Assembly (NCBI GenBank): GCA_032207245.1
Contig: CM063510.1
Location: 44,393,913-44,457,912, forward strand
Direction: 5' to 3'
DNA: 64,000 bases
Source: Pardosa pseudoannulata
Lineage: Eukaryota; Arthropoda; Arachnida; Araneae; Lycosidae
Below are positions 32,756-45,604 of the stretch, piece by piece (positions within the stretch are counted from its first letter, which is position 1; each line of letters begins with the position of its first letter). Made by a program: the position numbers and the translations under genes. A model generated the notes under the pieces. It made no database searches. It had not been told where the DNA came from and saw only the letters and a program-made list of their open reading frames with translations.

Positions 32756-34905
32756 GATCACTACATACATATAACCATGCTCAGAAGGGATTTGTATGGT
32801 GCAGTTAAAATAACAGAACTAACTCCAGACGTACGCATTTATTTAAGATGATATAGACATTAAAAAACAATCATCAGCACCTTCGATGCAACCGAGCCTC
32901 GTGCTACTGGCACGCTGACTCTTATGTAGTCAGACAGCATACAGATATTTTGCATATTTACAATGGTGTGCTACCACAAATAAAACTACAATTATAAAAC
33001 TTTACAAACTTGAATAAATATCAATTCATATTACAACATGTCAAAATACATTACAATAAATTACAAAACACTTTATAATGACTAAAAATATACAAGACAT
33101 TATGACATATGACGTCAATCGTTGGCAAATTGCGTAATCACCACAGCTCTAACATAGCCACTCATGAAGCGTGAGGGAGCCGTTGGATATTTTCTAGGTG
33201 AAAGCCGAAAGGACCCGCAAGGGACACTTACAAAATACCACAGGTAATTATGAGAATTCTTATAAATCGGTTTATTTCCATCTTCCTAAGGGAGAAGGTC
33301 TCTCGCAGGAAGATTTCGCAACAGAACTTCCTAGGCCAAGCCCTCTAGTTCTGGAGTTGCGAATAATGGTATTGCATCAAACTATGAATATTAAGTTAGC
33401 TTGACATTTACAGTTAATTAAATAAGTGTACGGGGAAGAGGAGAGAAAAATGCTTGAGTTTGGGCAGAAAGTAACACAAAAAAGCATAATATTAAGAAAG
33501 GACTAGTGAATGAAATTTAATTTCAGCAATGAGACAGATTAAGCTGGTCAAACAATTATAGCTTAAAGGAACAGTATAAGAGCAATATTAAGAATTTTTT
33601 TTATTTTTTTTATAGTTATATTAAAGAAAAGCAAGTAGATCTCCCAGAGCCTGTGTAAGCACAGGATTTCGATAACTAGGATTGAGATACAGGAGCCGAT
33701 TTCTGAGGAGGTCTTGCTATGCCCACAAATTCTGCGGCGTTGCATCGGCGAATGCTAACAGGCAAATGCCCCGCGTTATTTCAAAATTAAAAAAATGTTT
33801 TTTGTATACATATCAGTATTTAAAATGCTAAAACTGAAACGTGAATAAAATGACTTGCTTTTTTATTCAAAATTTTTTAAAATATGAATAGATATTTTTA
33901 ATATCTAAGAGAATCAGGGAGGGTTTTTATTATGAATTGAATAACAAATTTTTTTTTAAATAAAATATATTAATTTATTCATGATTCTTGATCAACTTTT
34001 ACATATAAATTGATGTTTTAATTTTTTTTCTTTGGAACCAACCATTTAATTCAAAATTAATTCTTTAGAATTATAAAGAATAGTTTTGTGAATATAACAA
34101 AAATATGAGTGTAAAATATTAAAAATTGAATAAAAAAAGTTTTAAAAATTTATCTATTTTTTTTTCTTTTTTTTTTCAAAATTTACATCTCTAATAACAC
34201 TATTTTAGGACATGCAAAGCATTTAATAAAATAAGCTTAATTTAAAAAAATGTCCAGTTAAATCTCCAAGTCTCCAGGAAACCTGGAAAGTCTTATCTCC
34301 TTAATGGTAAATTTTCTAACTTTATGTTTTTTTTTCTCACAAACTATTTGAGATACAAATATAAATTTTTTACAGTTGATAAAAATAAATATTTCGTATA
34401 TTTTTAGTTCTTTTTTCTACAGGAATTTTTTTTCATTTAATTTTTAACGGTATGTCACTTTTAAAACTTATTTATATATAATGATATCTTAACCGTAACT
34501 AACCAACTTAATTAAATTGAATTATAAAATAAATTTCTGGCGATTCTATCACTAAACTTACAACCTTTGGTGAAATTCCTGTTTCTCCTTTAACTTTGGT
34601 AGCGCATGGCGACTTTTCAATACCAAAATTAATATCTACTTAGCTCAACTATTTTTATATAACTCCTTAACGTAACTTAGTTTTATTTCTTAAGCGTCAT
34701 CATGTGATTAATATTAATAATATCATTGGCGCTCCCATACTACTATATAACCAAATGAAAGGAGTTTTGGCGACAGACAACCAAAGACGGTCTCAATAAA
34801 CTTTGTACTTTTATTTTCAAATTTTGATGTTTTCTTTCATGGTTTAACGACTGTTCCTTATGGATATAACTCTAAGTTTGTATTGGATAAAAAAATATCC
34901 ATTGA
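32756..34905. other. intronic sequence, no exon seen
   Basis: Part of astacin intron 1. A 68-codon frame at 33198-33404 has no domain. The rest is AT-rich with many homopolymer runs. Confidence 0.4.
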
Positions 34906-34907
34906 CA

Positions 34908-34921
34908 CACACACACACACA

Positions 34922-34975
<54 letters not shown>

Positions 34976-34990
34976 TATACATATATATAT

Positions 34991-35039
<49 letters not shown>

Positions 35040-35041
35040 CA

Positions 35042-35086
<45 letters not shown>

Positions 35087-35170
35087 TATATACATATATA
35101 TACATATATATATACCATATATATATATATATCATATATATATATATACATATATATAATATATACATAC

Positions 35171-35260
<90 letters not shown>

Positions 35261-35271
35261 TATATACACAT
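34908..35271. repeat. CA then TA/CATA compound microsatellite
   Basis: Begins with CACACACACACAC (34909-34921) and continues as TATATA runs broken by CATATATATACATA. Tyr-Ile frames on both strands are artefacts. Confidence 0.95.
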
Positions 35272-35861
35272 AAAAGTTTAAAATAAATTTTTAAATTCCC
35301 ATGCTAAAATGTTAAACATAATACGGTAACTATAGCATAAAAATAAATTTTAAGGCGTTATATTTTATACATATTAGGAAAAAGACATGAGCCTAAAATA
35401 ATTCATGTTTTGAGAAAACAAATTTAAAGATTATAAGAGTATTTTAAAAAATTTACAAACACTTGTAATTATTAAAATCGTGATTTGTGGAACGATTTAC
35501 CTATACATTTCTTATTAAATGAGTTTCACTTTTCTTTCAGTTATTTTGAAGGTATCTGGCTTTTGTGAAGTATTCAGAGAGTTATCGACCATGGAACATT
35601 TTTTTTTATTTTGGTCTATTTGCATAAAATCTTTTTCATAGTTGACACTTGAAAGAATTCCAACTTTAGAAAAGATCTTAATTAAATTTCCTGAATTAAA
35701 GCAGAACCAGTTTATTGAGATTTTGGGTTTATACATACTTTTTTTTTCAAAGAATTTGGGATAATCCAAATTTAAATATTATATTGGTTTTATAGCTTTC
35801 TTTACTGGAACTCAAATATGTGTGCGCTTATTATGGCCATACATTGCATTTTTGTACTTTC

Positions 35862-36545
35862 CAATCGAAATTTGCACTAGCTGTTAATTCCAATACATTA
35901 CATTTTTAGACTGGGAAATCGAAATTCGCCCTAGCGGTTAATTCCAATACATTATATTTTTAGACTTGGAAATCGAAATTTGCACTAGCTGTTAATTATA
36001 ATACGCTACATTTTTAGACTCGCAAACCGAAATTTGCACTAGCTGTTAATTCCAATACATTACATTTTTAGACTTAAAAATCGAAATTTGCACTAGCTTT
36101 GAAATCCAATACACTACATTTTTATATTTGTAAATCTAAATTTGCACTAGCTTTGAATTCCAATACACTACATTTTTATATTTGTAAATCGAAATTTGCA
36201 CTAGCTTTTAATTATAATACGCTACATTTTTAGACTCGCAAACCGAAATTTGCACTAGCTGTTAATTCCAATACATTACATTTTTAGACTTAAAAATCGA
36301 AATTTGCACTAGCTTTGAAATCCAATACACTACATTTTTATATTTGTAAATCGAAATTTACACTAGCTTTGAAATTCAATACACTACCTTTTTATATTTG
36401 TAAATCGAAATTTGCACTAGCTTTTAATTCTAACACACTACATATTTTAGACTTGAAAATTGAAATTCGCATTAGCTGTGAGTTCCAATACACTACATTT
36501 TTGTATTTGCAAACCGAAATTTGCACTTGCTGTAAATTCCAGCCA
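35862..36545. repeat. tandem repeat, about eleven units of about 54-60 bp, with a 216-bp higher-order repeat
   Basis: AATCGAAATTTGCACTAGCT followed by an AATTCCAATACATTACATTT-like string recurs through the block. A four-unit segment starting near 36001 (with GCTACATTTTTAGACTCGCA at 36005) repeats 216 bp later at 36221. The 77-codon frame at 36315-36548 is repeat-derived. Confidence 0.9.
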
Positions 36546-36548
36546 TGA

Positions 36549-37500
36549 GGAATCATAAAATGAAATTTGATATTTAAGTCGAATTTTACTTTCCAGATCC
36601 CCTTGCGAGTTCAAAAGGGGAAATTCATGAACAAGGGTTGAGAAACAAGATAGTTACTATATTTTTTTAAAGTATTTTTAGCCGATAACAAAGATATACC
36701 CGTCCATGTAATCACTGTCTGCCCTAGGTGGAAGAGAAGTTAGGTGACTTCTGACGGCGGCAGAAAAAAAGTAAATAAGCAAAAACCACAAAATGTATTT
36801 AGATTACTTGAATTTAGAAAAAAAAAATTTTTTTTCTTGCGGGTGGCAATCTTTGAGTTTTACCTACGGCCGCAAAAAAAATGCTAGGGTCAGTCCTGAT
36901 GTAATTTTGGGGATGAATTGCATCTGGCAAAGTAGTTAAACTTCTTTCTTCTAAAAAGAAAAATAAAAGGAGGAGAAGTATTTATGAAAGACTAAACAAA
37001 GCTTACAATAATTACTACTCGCAGACATAAAAGGATGGATAGATAAAGAAAAGTATTTTTTTTATTTATTATTTCTGAAAAAACATTCTTACTATTTAAG
37101 CTACTGTTACGCCAAATGCAATGTGCCAAGCGCTAGCCTTGGCGAATTTCGATTTCAGCACCAAGTGTGTTTTGAATAGGTTTTGGTTCATATAGTCACT
37201 TTAAGGCAAGCTGATATTCAACCTCATAATTAGTAATAAACACATAATTAAAATTGATGATGGCTATCTAATTTATTAAGATGTAATAAAAGTACATTTA
37301 CAGCAAATCTTTTTTGAGATATCGTCCAGTTTATATCTTGATATTTATTCCATATGTCGCTCTAGAAGTGTGGTTGCCTGCGTGCATGCACGCTACCAAC
37401 CCCTGCTATGTTTGTGGTGATTCAGCTCTTTTTTATTATCACCAACCAAAATTTTCCTTTTCCCAGTTTAATCACATTTCTAATCTTCACTCTTACTTAG
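36549..37500. other. end of astacin intron 1, no exon seen
   Basis: No recognisable element. It ends with a pyrimidine-rich CTAATCTTCACTCTTACTTAG acceptor tract before exon 2. Confidence 0.4.
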
Positions 37501-37571
37501 ATGCCCAGGGAGATCTGCCCATGCTCAACCTTGACCTATTTGAAGGCGACATACTGTTGGATGTGAACACC
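37501..37571 (+). CDS. Astacin-like secreted metalloprotease, exon 2 (propeptide)
   Basis: Preceded by the acceptor TTCACTCTTACTTAG and followed by the donor ACC|GTGAGT. It enters in phase 1 and leaves in phase 0 (71 nt). It encodes PMLNLDLFEGDILL. The FEGD motif is the astacin aspartate switch, whose Asp ligates the zinc and keeps the zymogen inactive until the propeptide is removed. The propeptide is short, as in spider astacins. Only about 90 bp separates this exon from exon 3. Confidence 0.9.
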
Positions 37572-37659
37572 GTGAGTTCGAGTATATACGTTTTTAAACC
37601 CTTTCTAAAACATCTATTCGGGTAACAAAAATCCTACTTCATACTTTATCTTTCCACAG

Positions 37660-37741
37660 GATCGCAACGCCATTCCGAAGGATTCTCAGCGCTGGCCTGG
37701 AGGGAGGGTACCTTACCTCATCGACCCTTACACGACTTACG
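37660..37741 (+). CDS. Astacin-like secreted metalloprotease, exon 3 (activation site and mature N terminus)
   Basis: The acceptor TTTCCACAG precedes GAT and the donor is G|GTGAGT; phase 0 to phase 1, 82 nt. It encodes DRNAIPKDSQRWPGG, then VPYLIDP. The NAI start followed by W-GG--PY is the conserved beginning of mature astacins, so cleavage probably falls just before Asn or Ala here. In the family, the new N terminus inserts next to the Glu that follows the third zinc-binding His. CpG is frequent: seven in 82 nt. Confidence 0.92.
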
Positions 37742-40700
37742 GTGAGTGTCTCAAAGGCTCTTAGCATTGTGAGCTTTGTCATTAATCCTTACCCTTCTTT
37801 TTTTGGAAATCTTAATTTACTTAAAGCAATCTTCCACAGCATATCAACGATTTTTCGACAATACCGGGACACACAATTAAAAACTTGCAAACATAAAAAT
37901 TATAATAATATGCAAGATTATCCGGACCTATCGGGATTAATGATATTCCAATTAAAGAAAAATCTGGATATATGGGACAACTTTAAAAAACGGTTTTGGT
38001 AATGTGTTTGGTTCATTTATTTGTGTTTTATGCTTTTATTTTGTTGTTTGTCCTTTCATTTAATGTTTTAGATTTTGTACTGTTATATTTCATGCTCGGT
38101 GTGCTGTTTTGTTTTGCAAGTTAATTTGGTTGAATTTTTGTGGCAAAGTTTTGTTGTTGTTACAATGAGAACAACTTGTTGCGAGAGTAATGGCCGCAAG
38201 CTGCTGCTGGCATTATTAATTTCTAAAATAATTTTAAAGACAAATGTTTTTCTTGTCTTCATCTTGGGTTTTTTTTTTTGCGTCGACAAATATTTTTTAA
38301 GTAATTTCCCTTCACAATTTATCCAGGCATAGGACTGGCAGTTGTAGTAGAGTATATTTTAGCGAATTCGGAGTATTTATAATTTAAAAAAACATGTTTG
38401 ACGTTTTTTAGTTAAAAAATAATAAGAAATATAATTGGTTCAGTTTTTGAAACGCCAACCGGAAACTAAATCGTGGATATCGGCCTGAGCTTAGGAAACA
38501 GTGTGAAATACAACTAGAAATTGCTTACACAATGTTGTTTATGTCGACTCTATAACCATTTAAAATTAATTCTGCGTCTGCATTTTCATAAAATATTTTA
38601 TTTAATGGACAAATTATTCAATTTTTATTACTCTACAAGACTCCAATCTTATAAATATGTATGGAAGCCAATGATGTAGAATTAAGAGCTTCTGCAATTA
38701 ATTAAAAAAAAATTACAAGACAAATGTGACACAGCACATTCAAGATCGACTCGCGGTACAGTGCCTTAGAGTAATAGAATTTCATTCGTTTTTCTCAAGC
38801 CTTCGATTGATTCAATTTATGATGTATTGTTTATAAGATTGTAAATAATTACTTTTGATTGAAGGAAAGTTATGTAAAATTTATGCATTAAAATATTGGG
38901 ACTTGTATTTTATTAATAACCTAAGTTTATGCAATGTTACACTTTTTTGACTATATTTAATAATAGAGATTTTACAAATAGGAAAAACACTTATGTTTCT
39001 ATTGTTTATATTGCATGGTAATGGAATTGTTGTATGTGTAAAAATTGTTCTCTTAGATTTAGATATAACAAGATAACCTGCTGTTATTTTTTATTGTATA
39101 TAGTTTTTAAAATTTTTTTTACTGGGATGTAACATACTCTTTTTTGTTCGATTTTTAGTTTTGATTTGAATGGTACAAAACTAATTCTATGTTTTTAATT
39201 GTGTTCAACTGGTGGTGATTGTGCTCCCCCCTCCTTATCCTTTGTATAGTCACAAATTGTTAGTTGACTGAGGGAGTGAATTTTTTTGCTCGCCATTTTG
39301 AGTACCTGTGGCTAGTTTTTCCCTGAACAATAAATCAGATTATGCAACTTTTGGTAATATTCTTTCTCTTTCCCTAAACTGGTGCATGTTCAGGTTGGAA
39401 TTCGAATTTTATCCTTTTCTGCCTCTCAGAGTTAATGTGATTGTGTTCCCGGTAATTATCGCTTGAATGGATGGGTGTTATCACCCTCTTATTTTATAAA
39501 AACAATTTAGAATCGCTGCTAATACCCACTGATAGGTAGTTATAAAATATTTATACCCCGCTCAAATCAAATTTACCGTTACTGTTATCAACTACAGATA
39601 CGCAGCAATAAATTTATACCCTTATTAAATTTAAACGGGATGTTCTCCGTTAGTTTAGTGTTCAAGTAACCTAAAATAATTACTTTATGTTAAACAAAAG
39701 AATTTTGCTTAGATAAGTGGATCGCAAACTTTATTAATGTTTGGCGCCTTTTCAGAATCTTGATTTTTCCAAGAAAACCCAGTGGTGCTTGGGTAACGCT
39801 TCAAGCTCCCAAGACATAGGTCCGAGGTTCAGTCCCCGGTATGGGAAAGGTTGTTTGAGCCTTTCATCTCTTCAGTGGGTAGATAAACTGATGACCAATC
39901 ATGTTTGAGAACTAAACACTAGGGGTTCCTCGTAAGGTTGACCATCTAATCGGAACATATGCTTCTCACCCCAGGGCCCTTGGTCTCGGAAACGGAGATT
40001 GGCACCGTAGGCCCTGTCCTCCTTGGGGCTGTTGAGCCGATCAGTTTTAGTTTTTAGAATTTTCCAAAGCACTTTATGTAAATCTTCATCATGTACTCAT
40101 TTGTAACTTAATCAGTTGATAGATATGAGACATTGAAACCGATATTTATTGATATATGAAAGTGAAATATACATTTTGCATAGCTTGTGCAAACCACTTG
40201 TTTACAAACTATGTAATCTACTCCGTGGCGATTCTGATAGAATGTTGAAGTTCTATAGGGCTCTGAGAGCTAAACTTTGGGAAGCGCTACAGCATAAGAC
40301 ACTTATTGGGGGGGGGGGACTGCAAAATCACTTTCAGTGGACTAGGGAGTATAACTGGCACTTGGGGAAAGATACCTTTTTGGCACCCCAATCGAAAAAC
40401 ATATAGTAATCTAAGACCCTCAATGAGTCTAAAATTCTACAATAACTTATACTTATAGATCGATGTAACGATCTGATACTATACTAATAAAAAATGGTTT
40501 AATATACCAAATTATATAATATTTAATCTTTATGTATGTTAATTTTGTACATATTACGAGAAATCAGGATACTAATGCCCTAAAAAAATAAATGAAAAGT
40601 TATTAAACAATTAAAATGACATGAAAATATACACAATTTTTTCTTTTGTACTACACATTTATTTTCGCAAATTTTGCTTTCATTAAAAACTAAAATCAAA

Positions 40701-41557
40701 TGTTTGTTCTAAACATAGTTCCTGTTGATTTACATATCCCCAAGTTTTCAGTTGTTTTATTTGGGAAAGAAAGTATACGGCAATTTTTGGGACAGCTGAA
40801 AATGCGTTCATATTACTATGTGGAATCGTTCAAATTAATTACATAAATCAAGAGTTTCTTCTATATAAAATATCTATCATTGTTCTTTATTTGTCTAATC
40901 AAACTTCACTGTGTAGACATGTCCTTCTGCAAGAATTACAGTAGAAATTTATTTTTGCTGACTAAAAAACTGATTGCAGTCTGATAACACTAGCTCTAGT
41001 ATCTCCAACTTTGCAGAACAGAAAAACATTTTTGTTTTGTTGTCCTAAAAACTAGCAAAAGGAAATTTTTCCCCTTCGAAAGTCCGACAATTTGTACATT
41101 TGACCTGGAAAATGGTCAAAAATCCGATTTTGGTGGGTTAAACACAGAGGGCTGGTAGGTCTGGATATAAAATTTACCACTGCGAGCGGTGCCCTAGGCA
41201 TGATAGACCTCCTTGACCTACTCTCGCTACGTCGCTGCCCACTTTTCCAATGTCTCTGATTATCATCGCAACAAACTAAGTTATTGTTAATCTGATTAAT
41301 AAATTGATTACCACTAATTTCTTTTGATTCCTTTTTATTTCTCTGTATTATTTACGCTAATATGTAATGCCTGCGGGGTAGAAACAACCTACTTCAATTT
41401 CGGAAAAAGCATAGGATCACAAAAAGGAGTGTGTGCAATAACAGTAGGTTCTCGATTGTCCGGAATGGACCAGAAATGTCTCGTTATGAATTCAGAAGTA
41501 TTTGGCGAAATCTCGTTGCTCACAAGTATCTCAATATAGAATTTCTCTTTCTTGCAG
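37742..41557. other. astacin intron 3
   Basis: A 3.8-kb intron. It holds a SINE-like element at 39779-40045 and a G-run of ten at about 40309-40318. No further exon was recognised. Confidence 0.7.
39779..40045 (+). mobile_element. SINE-like element (family 3)
   Basis: A tRNA-like head with the B box GAGGTTCAGTCCC, preceded by GTGGTGCTTGGGTAACGCTT. The body includes CCAGGGCCCTTGGTCTCGGA and a conserved-looking end TTGGGGCTGTTGAGCCGATC. Only one copy is in the window, so the family assignment rests on the B box and overall form. Confidence 0.5.
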
Positions 41558-41678
41558 ACGAGAAACAGCTACGCATGATCCGAGAAGCGATGAACGAATA
41601 TGAAAGAAAGACCTGTATCCGCTTTGTGGAGAAAGACGAAGACGAGCAAGATTACGTACTTATCTTCGCGGGAAGAGG
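41558..41678 (+). CDS. Astacin-like secreted metalloprotease, exon 4 (N-terminal catalytic subdomain)
   Basis: The acceptor CTTTCTTGCAG precedes ACGAG and the donor is GG|GTGAGT; phase 1 to phase 2, 121 nt. It encodes LRMIREAMNEYERKTCIRFV, followed by QDYVLIFAGRG. The first conserved cysteine (TCIRF) pairs in the family with the final cysteine encoded by exon 6. The I-F-G segment is the beta strand next to the active-site cleft. It has eleven CpG in 121 nt. The next exon lies 10.9 kb away across a transposon-rich intron. Confidence 0.93.
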
Positions 41679-42263
41679 GTGAGTTGAGTTGAGCTGCACT
41701 TCCAGAAACTAGGGAGTCTCACTAGTCACTAAATCTAACTTACTACTAGTTAAGATCTGAGATAAATTGAATTCCTTTTCAACGGAAATCTGAATTATGC
41801 AAGCCACGTTACCCCTCATTCTTTTTTACCCCGGATGCTGATTAAAACTGTCTTTTTAATTTTTTTCGATCAAATCGCAGATGTATAGATACCATTAGAT
41901 ACAAGTTTTTTTGGCTCACGAATTGAAATCTGAGAATCTTTAAGTCGATAGATTAGAGAAAATGTATATGAGTTATTATATTTATGGCGGGATAATTATT
42001 CGAACTTCCTTTGTAAATTTAAAGCTTTTTTTTACTTTTTATTTTATTTATTTTATTTATATTTATTTTTTTGTAATACTTTAGGAATTTTTTTCACCGA
42101 ATCTTGTTAAATTGGGTCATATTTTGTTATGCAGCTTTTTCTAAGATGTTTAATTTTTTACGTCTAGATATTTTGCTAATATATAAATAAAATTATAAAG
42201 ATTCTGAAGGCTAGCTATTAAATTTTTAACATTTTTAATTACACTTACTAATAACATTACATA

Positions 42264-42436
42264 GCCGAACGATGGCCGAATGGTTAGGGTGCTGACCTTC
42301 GGAACCGGAGTTCGTGGGTTCGAATCCCACAGTGGCATGGATATTTGTAGCGGTTCGGAATCGGCTTTAAGCAGTAGGTCCCGGTCTCATTAGCTCTCGT
42401 GTTGCAAAAAGTACACCATAGCGCTCCAAACAAACC
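42264..42436 (+). mobile_element. tRNA-derived SINE (family 1), full length with 14-bp TSD
   Basis: Starts GCCGAACGATGGCCGAATGG, with B box GGTTCGAATCC and tail GCGCTCCAAACAAACC. It is flanked by perfect copies of AATAACATTACATA at 42250-42263 and 42437-42450. It lies in astacin intron 4. Confidence 0.95.
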
Positions 42437-42511
42437 AATAACATTACATAAAACACACATATATCCAAATGTACCTTAAGCTATTTACAATAATTATCAG
42501 TGACAGAGTTC

Positions 42512-45500
42512 ATGGCATGCTTCTAAGTCTATGGCTCACACTCGACTGATGTTTCGTCTTTCTCCTGATAGGAAAGCTGCTATTTTGTCCATTACAGGCT
42601 TCCCCTATGGTTCCGAAGAATCGTCCTCGATACGGAACCAGCATAGTCCAGTTAGTATTAGTGTTCTTTGGACGACCACATTTTCTAAGAGGCATTATTG
42701 GGGTTGTATCATTAACAATACAAGGGCTAAGGGTAGATGTATCATAAGGCCACAGAATTCTACTAGAATCATCGGGCTGGGTTACTTCATACCTTGTGGG
42801 AGAGCGCTGTGTCACAACAATGTATGGTCCATCTCTTCTTAGCATAAATTTTGTGGTCTTTCTTTGAGTAGCATTACTAAGATGATGAAGAGTTACCCGC
42901 ACTTTATCACCAGGTAAGAACTGAGAAATTTTACGGCATCGTTCATCTGCATAAACTTTCATCTCATCTTGCTTTGCTTCTAATCTTTCTCTTATTTCAT
43001 GAGAAATCTCCGCAAGTCTTCTCAAATAGGGGATAATTTCAGGTACAAAATTTCATTGCTTGCAATTGCTCGGAAGTCATTAGTCATATACAGATCATTC
43101 GCATTTCTTGTCCGAATTGCAGGTAAGCAGCAGTTTTACCGGTTGTATCGAATTTAGCACTGCTCATGGCGAGCCTTATAACAGGAAGCTTGTCTTCCCA
43201 TTCATCATGTCGATCTTAAATTAAAATTGCGAGTCTTGGCTTCAAGTCCCTATTTTTTTTCTCTCGACGGGATTTGCTTGCGGATGGTAAACAGATATCA
43301 TAGTTTGATCAATTTTCAGTAAGTAACAAAGTTGCTGCATTACTGCACTTCCGAACTCGGAACCAGGGTCACTAATTACTTGTCTAGGTAGTCCATATCT
43401 GAATATGACTTCTTCCATCAATGTTACAGCTCATTGTTTGGCTGTGGCCTGAGTAAGAGCGAACAACTCAACTCATTTAGTGCAACAATCTTCTACAGTG
43501 AAAATTTACTTCTTTTTGCCGTTAGGACTTTCAGGCAAAGGTCCTAATAAATCGATGGAAGAGTTTCAAAACGTTGAGATTACACAAAAGTCTGGCAGGT
43601 TTTAAGTTTGATGACTTGTAGCGATTACAGTCTGCACAATGTTTTACATAATTATGTAAGAATGCATTCCATGGAAATCGTAAAGAGAGGCAATCCGATG
43701 AAAAGTGCCTTCGGCAACATAATGTCCAGTGGACGGGGCATCGTGGTATTTCTCTAAGATTCTTTTTCACCCCTGGACAGGAACTACTATTTGAGCTTTT
43801 TCAGACTCAGACTCTGGGGCATGACGATATAAGATTCCCTGGTTCATTTTGTAACTACGGTTTGTTGAATTCAGATAACTGTTATCTTTTAAACCACTCT
43901 CAAAACAGTCCATGATTTTCTTTACGGATGTATCCTTCAATTGCTCTGCTCTGATGTCACTTGCGCTTCTTGTTGGCAGGTCAACCACAACAGTGCATAG
44001 GTCACAAGTCAGTTTTTCGTGTTGGCAGACGGGTCTGGATAACATGTCAGCTACTACGTTAGGTTTTCCAGTGATATGTTCCATCTTCACATCGCAAGAT
44101 TGGAGTTGTAGTGCCCACCTTGCGAGGCGTGCTGTTAGTGACTTGAGACTTAGTAACCATTTTAAAGGCTGATGATCAGACACCACTGTTATCCCTCGGA
44201 GATCCCTCGATATATCCGGGCAACTTTCCTGAAGCCCAAACGACAGCGAGAGCTTCATGCTCTGTGGTAGAGAAATTTCTTTCTGATGAGGTTAGCAGAC
44301 GACTTGCATATTCAATCGGGTGTTCTCCCTGTCCTTGTCCTTGGAGAAGGATTGCACCTGTGGTATGGTTGCGTAGGTGGTTTATATAACACCGACTCCA
44401 ATTAAATTAAAACATCATTTTATTTTAAGTAAGGCCGGTTTCAGCTCGATAGCACTTGTACACTCTGGTTCACCTCACCACCAATTCAAGTTTTTGAGTA
44501 CATGTGTACTCGCTCAGTTGAAGTAGCAGTGAAGGTGATATTTGATTTGCATAAAGTTCACCATGGAGTATGGATACATTACTATACACCCAAAGCATAA
44601 TTTGATGCATTTGTTATGAGAACAAACGATTTAGTTTGATCTACCAGTTTCAAATAGGTGGTGAAATCAAGCTCTTTTTTAAATAATCGAATGCAGTTTG
44701 CTCGTCTTGCTCCCACTTCCAAATGGAACTCTTTTTGAAAAGATTACTCAGTGACCTTGAGCTCTCGGCAAAATTAGGAATGTAACAACGATACCAGCTA
44801 CACGTCTGAAGAAAGCTCTGTACTTGCTTTCCATTAGTTAGTGTGGGAATCTGTACAGTGGTATTTACCTTGTCAGAGTCTATACTTCGATTCCTGAACT
44901 TGTGATATAGTGTCCAAGATATTTCACTTTTTGGCATGCAAAATGTCATTCGGAACGATAAGCATGTAATTTAAACTTTTGGAGACACTCAAATACTGAT
45001 TTCAAATCTTCCAGATGTTCTTTAAAAGTTGAAGACATCACTATAATGTCTAAATCTAAGTATGCTAATGTATTAACTTTCCCTCCATTGCAGAAGAGAT
45101 TCATAAATCTTTCAAAAGAAGCCGGAGCTGTCTTTAATAAAAATGGCAATATGGTGAATCGGTAAACACCAAATGGCCAAACAAAGGCTGTTTTATCTTT
45201 ATATGATGGGTGCATTCGAATTTGATGATATTCTAATTTTAAATCTATGGTTAACATGTAAGCTGTTTTACACTTTGCAAGAAGTCATCCATTCGTGGCA
45301 AAGGGTACAGATCTGATTTAGAAATAGCATTTAGTTTTCTATAATCTATGCAAAGACGAAAATCTTCATTCGGCTTAGGGACGAGAACTTCAGGTGACGC
45401 ATATAGAGACTCGCCTTCTTCAGTTACTCCTGATATATGCAGAACGTCGATTTCTTTTTTCAAAAATTCCCTCCCAGCAGGTGAGAGTTGATGAGGAGAA

Positions 45501-45600
45501 GTAACTACAGGAGGCGAATCACCAATGTCGATTCGGTGATCGATGAAAGGTGTTGGCTATTCCTCTGGATTATCTGGATCCTCAAGGTCCATGGCTAGCG
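42512..45600 (-). mobile_element. Ty3/Gypsy retrotransposon pol, decayed, 5' truncated
   Basis: Minus-strand frames in order: RT fingers (LCIDYRKLNAISKSDLYPLP, 45251-45463); RT palm with TIDLKLEYHQIRMHP and a damaged active site AYLDLDIIV, one residue inserted between the two Asp (44946-45257); RT thumb (SWYRCYIPNFAE, 44650-44949); RNase H (VVSDHQPLKWLLSL and GKPNVVADMLSRP, 43767-44258); integrase zinc region (HNYVKHCADCNRYK, 43531-43770); integrase core (ISDPGSEFGSAVMQQLCYLL and HPQANPVER, 43240-43420); integrase C terminus with GPYIVVT (42510-43025). Frameshifts and stops separate these blocks. Gag and protease are absent. It lies in astacin intron 4, antisense to that gene. Confidence 0.9.
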
Positions 45601-45604
45601 CTCG

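Noticed and set aside
37314..37500. Upstream extension of astacin exon 2 as an unspliced N terminus
   Set aside because: The frame opens at TTG rather than ATG, and a good acceptor (CTTACTTAG) lies directly before exon 2. The signal-peptide exon at 30853 fits by phase.
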